Positions 62,325 to 64,000 of a stretch of 64,000 bases of DNA are shown in pieces. The notes below the pieces were generated by a model. It worked only from the letters and a program-made list of their open reading frames with translations. It was not told the origin of the DNA and did not search any database. Source of the DNA: Datnioides undecimradiatus (lineage: Eukaryota > Chordata > Actinopteri > Lobotiformes > Datnioididae); assembly GCA_008933995.1 (NCBI GenBank), contig WARS01000033.1, positions 5,325,787-5,389,786 of the forward strand, read 5' to 3'. How positions within the stretch are numbered: position 1 is the first letter of the stretch; each line of letters begins with the position of its first letter. The translations under genes were made by a program, and so were the position numbers.

Positions 62325-62465
62325 TTGGTCAGGATTATTATTTGCCTCATTTGAAAGTGAGGGGAGACTGAGGTGTGACACGGAACAGGTCGCCAGGTGG
62401 AAATGAAATGGCAACAACTGCGACCACACAGGATGCGTCTTAACTATTGGGCCACCGATGCACAG
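62325..62465 (-). mobile_element. tRNA-derived SINE remnant
   Basis: On the minus strand the sequence opens GGTGGCCCAATAGTTAAGAC, which matches the A-box head of a fish tRNA-derived SINE (GTGGCCCAGTGGTTAAGGCG as I recall it). About 40 bases on, CATTTCATTTCC stands where the B box (GGTTCGATTCC) would be. The tail reads TGTCACACCTCAGTCTCC and CTTTCAAATGAGGC, like the SINE 3' part. It is old: the B box is degraded, so polymerase III transcription is unlikely. Confidence 0.55.
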
Positions 62466-62910
62466 TCCGCAGGTATATTTTCTGAGCAGAACACCCCTTG
62501 AGGCAGGAAGCGGCGCATTTCCTCACAACTTGGCATTATTCCTATTTTAAGACCTAAAGCATCCTCACTGTGCTGCACAAATAGGATTCAGTTCAAGTGC
62601 TCACAGCCACACATGCTAGCATCAGACTCCACACGGACCCATTATTTTCCTATACGGTAACGGCAATATTAAAACACAAACATCAAAGAGAAAGATGTAC
62701 TACTTTGTCCACCACTTTGGTCCCAGCTGAAATGAAATGTGGTATTATTACAGCTGTACACTGTGTTTTACAGTTGACTGGAAGTGTGTGGCACGAAGCC
62801 CAAAGCAAATCTTCAGTACTGGAAACCCTTCTAGCTCCATTCCAGCGCGATCTGAAAGTCTGTCTACCTTCAGTAGGGTCTCAGAATAGATGCAGGTGTT
62901 CACACACAAA

Positions 62911-62943
<33 letters not shown>

Positions 62944-62944
62944 A
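62911..62944. repeat. (GC)n(CA)n tract, Z-DNA prone
   Basis: TGCGCGCGCG runs into about 12 CA units, with strict purine-pyrimidine alternation. Confidence 0.95.
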
Positions 62945-63010
62945 GCTGCTGAGGGTGCTCAGGTGCAGATTAGCCAATATCTGCATTACGCACAGAAGAG
63001 AGCTGGAGGT

Positions 63011-63023
63011 GGGGGGGGGGGGG
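63011..63023 (+). repeat. Poly-G tract
   Basis: An uninterrupted run of 13 G. Confidence 0.9.
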
Positions 63024-63196
63024 TTGTCTGACGGTAGTAGAGCTTTGCAGGTAGGCGGTAAATTATTCCCCTGACAGATGAAACCATCTACAAGATGTTT
63101 CTTCACCTGCATTAGTCTCTTTGTTTCTCCTGATAGCACTCTCACTACAACAGCAGAGCCAGGCAAAATAGTGTCCACAGTCCACTTCAAAGATGT

Positions 63197-63198
<2 letters not shown>

Positions 63199-63232
<34 letters not shown>
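63199..63232. repeat. (CA)n microsatellite
   Basis: About 17 uninterrupted CA units. Confidence 0.95.
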
Positions 63233-63234
<2 letters not shown>

Positions 63235-63735
63235 TACATCATACACACAAAGACAAAGAGACCTAGCCAATTTCCTGGCACTAATCTCATCATACTCCAG
63301 ATTTCTTTTTTTTCCATTCGAGTCAGACGAGTATGTGAAATAAAGACAAGGGGACATCCTGTGTATGACGATCTGATTTCCTGCTCGTGTCTGGCTGTTC
63401 CAGCAAATACGGACGCTTTTTCTTTTCTGGAGGAGCGGGCAGGATCGAGGGGGGCCGGAGTAATGGGAGATCTCGGCCACGGGGCTCCATTCCTGTCGTT
63501 CAGTCTTATCGGGCGTCCTGAGAGAAACAAAACAACCGATTTTGTCAAATAAAGCAAAGCGGTGTGGGCCAAACATATTGTATCAAAGATAGTGATCGAA
63601 CGGCTGCTTTGTGACCGGGATGGTCGTGCTGGGAGAACGAGACCTGTCCTGTGTGACAATGAAACAGCAGGTCTGCAGAGGCTGCGAGGACGGAGTCAGC
63701 CCCTAAAGAACCTAAAACCATCATCCAGATATGTG

Positions 63736-63760
63736 CGTGTGTGTGTGTGTTTGTGTGTGT
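63736..63760. repeat. (GT)n microsatellite
   Basis: About 12 GT units with one TT interruption. Confidence 0.9.
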
Positions 63761-64000
63761 ACATGTGTTTCCAGTGCGCATCTTAGGAGGAAAAATGAGG
63801 CCTTCTGCAGAGACGCCAGCAGAGCACAGGACTTAATGAAAAACAAACATATTCAGCATGAGCCACGAGAACCCACAACATTTACCCTGATTAAATAAAC
63901 ATGAGGAGCAGATACAGCCTGGCTTCTTTCATGTTAATCGCCGAGTAAGCAGAGCAGGCAGAGTGGCCCTTTAATGGGTGCAGAAAGATGGGAACCAACA

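Larger units (their letters stand above)
55587..64000 (-). other. Intron 1 of the auts2-like gene (3' part)
   Basis: This stretch lies upstream of the exon acceptor on the minus strand. It contains a LINE 3' end, a hAT-like MITE, a SINE remnant and several microsatellites. No exon-1-like sequence is seen (a basic, Ser/Arg-rich start followed by a segment ending in EALE would be expected), and there is no CpG-island-like promoter. Exon 1 and the main promoter should therefore lie beyond 64000. Confidence 0.55.
62466..64000. other. Intron 1 block rich in microsatellites
   Basis: No exon is recognised. The 198-codon minus-strand frame at 63063-63659 and related frames run through CA repeats and are not credited. 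Confidence 0.45.

Noticed and set aside
63063-63659. 198-codon minus-strand frame
   Set aside because: It runs through a 34-bp CA repeat with no stop in that frame, has no recognisable domain, and different frames are equally open.
1-64000. CRISPR arrays, bacterial operons, phage or tRNA/rRNA genes
   Set aside because: No direct-repeat/spacer array, no clustered intact frames with ribosome binding sites, and no cloverleaf with intact A and B boxes. Spaced repeats seen are eukaryotic microsatellites.

Overview
The window looks like the inside of one large vertebrate gene from a ray-finned fish, probably a percomorph teleost. That lineage reading rests on many CA/GT microsatellites, Tc1-like transposons with TA target duplications, a LINE 3' end, a decayed tRNA-derived SINE and several dispersed repeats that I recognise from memory as common in spiny-rayed fish. 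There are no bacterial-style genes or operons. Almost every open frame is a chance frame or runs through a simple repeat.

Only one host coding exon can be supported: a 213-nt exon on the minus strand at 55374-55586. It has a good polypyrimidine tract and AG acceptor, a GTGAGT donor and an open frame of exactly 71 codons. The peptide resembles AUTS2 exon 2 as I remember it: it begins K-x-x-x-LKPQE, carries KKK, NGLS, SD-x-EN and GKRKK in the same order, and has the same total length. I read the window as intron 2 (1-55373), exon 2, and the 3' part of intron 1 (55587-64000) of a fish auts2 gene on the minus strand. I cannot tell auts2a from auts2b. Exon 1 would lie above 64000. I did not find exon 3, so intron 2 would exceed 55 kb. 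In vertebrates the AUTS2 5' half is known for huge introns rich in conserved non-coding sequence and enhancers.

Layout: 1-17.2 kb is intronic, nearly free of recognisable transposons, with several AT-rich blocks full of TAAT cores that are candidate regulatory elements. At 17253-17534 is a 282-bp pure purine tract. From 17.5 to 41.3 kb is intron with microsatellites, two dispersed-repeat fragments, a degenerate Tc1-like remnant (28.3-29.0 kb) and a G-quadruplex inverted pair (35.1-35.3 kb). A complete but dead Tc1-like element sits at 41287-42862. A shorter relative lacking most of the catalytic region sits at 49656-50626, apparently inside an older repeat. Intron 1 holds a LINE 3' end (57.0-57.5 kb), a hAT-like MITE (59.3 kb), a SINE remnant (62.4 kb) and an unexplained two-exon frame with a signal-peptide-like start and a CWW motif (56.2-56.5 kb).

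All family assignments are by eye and memory; no search was run.
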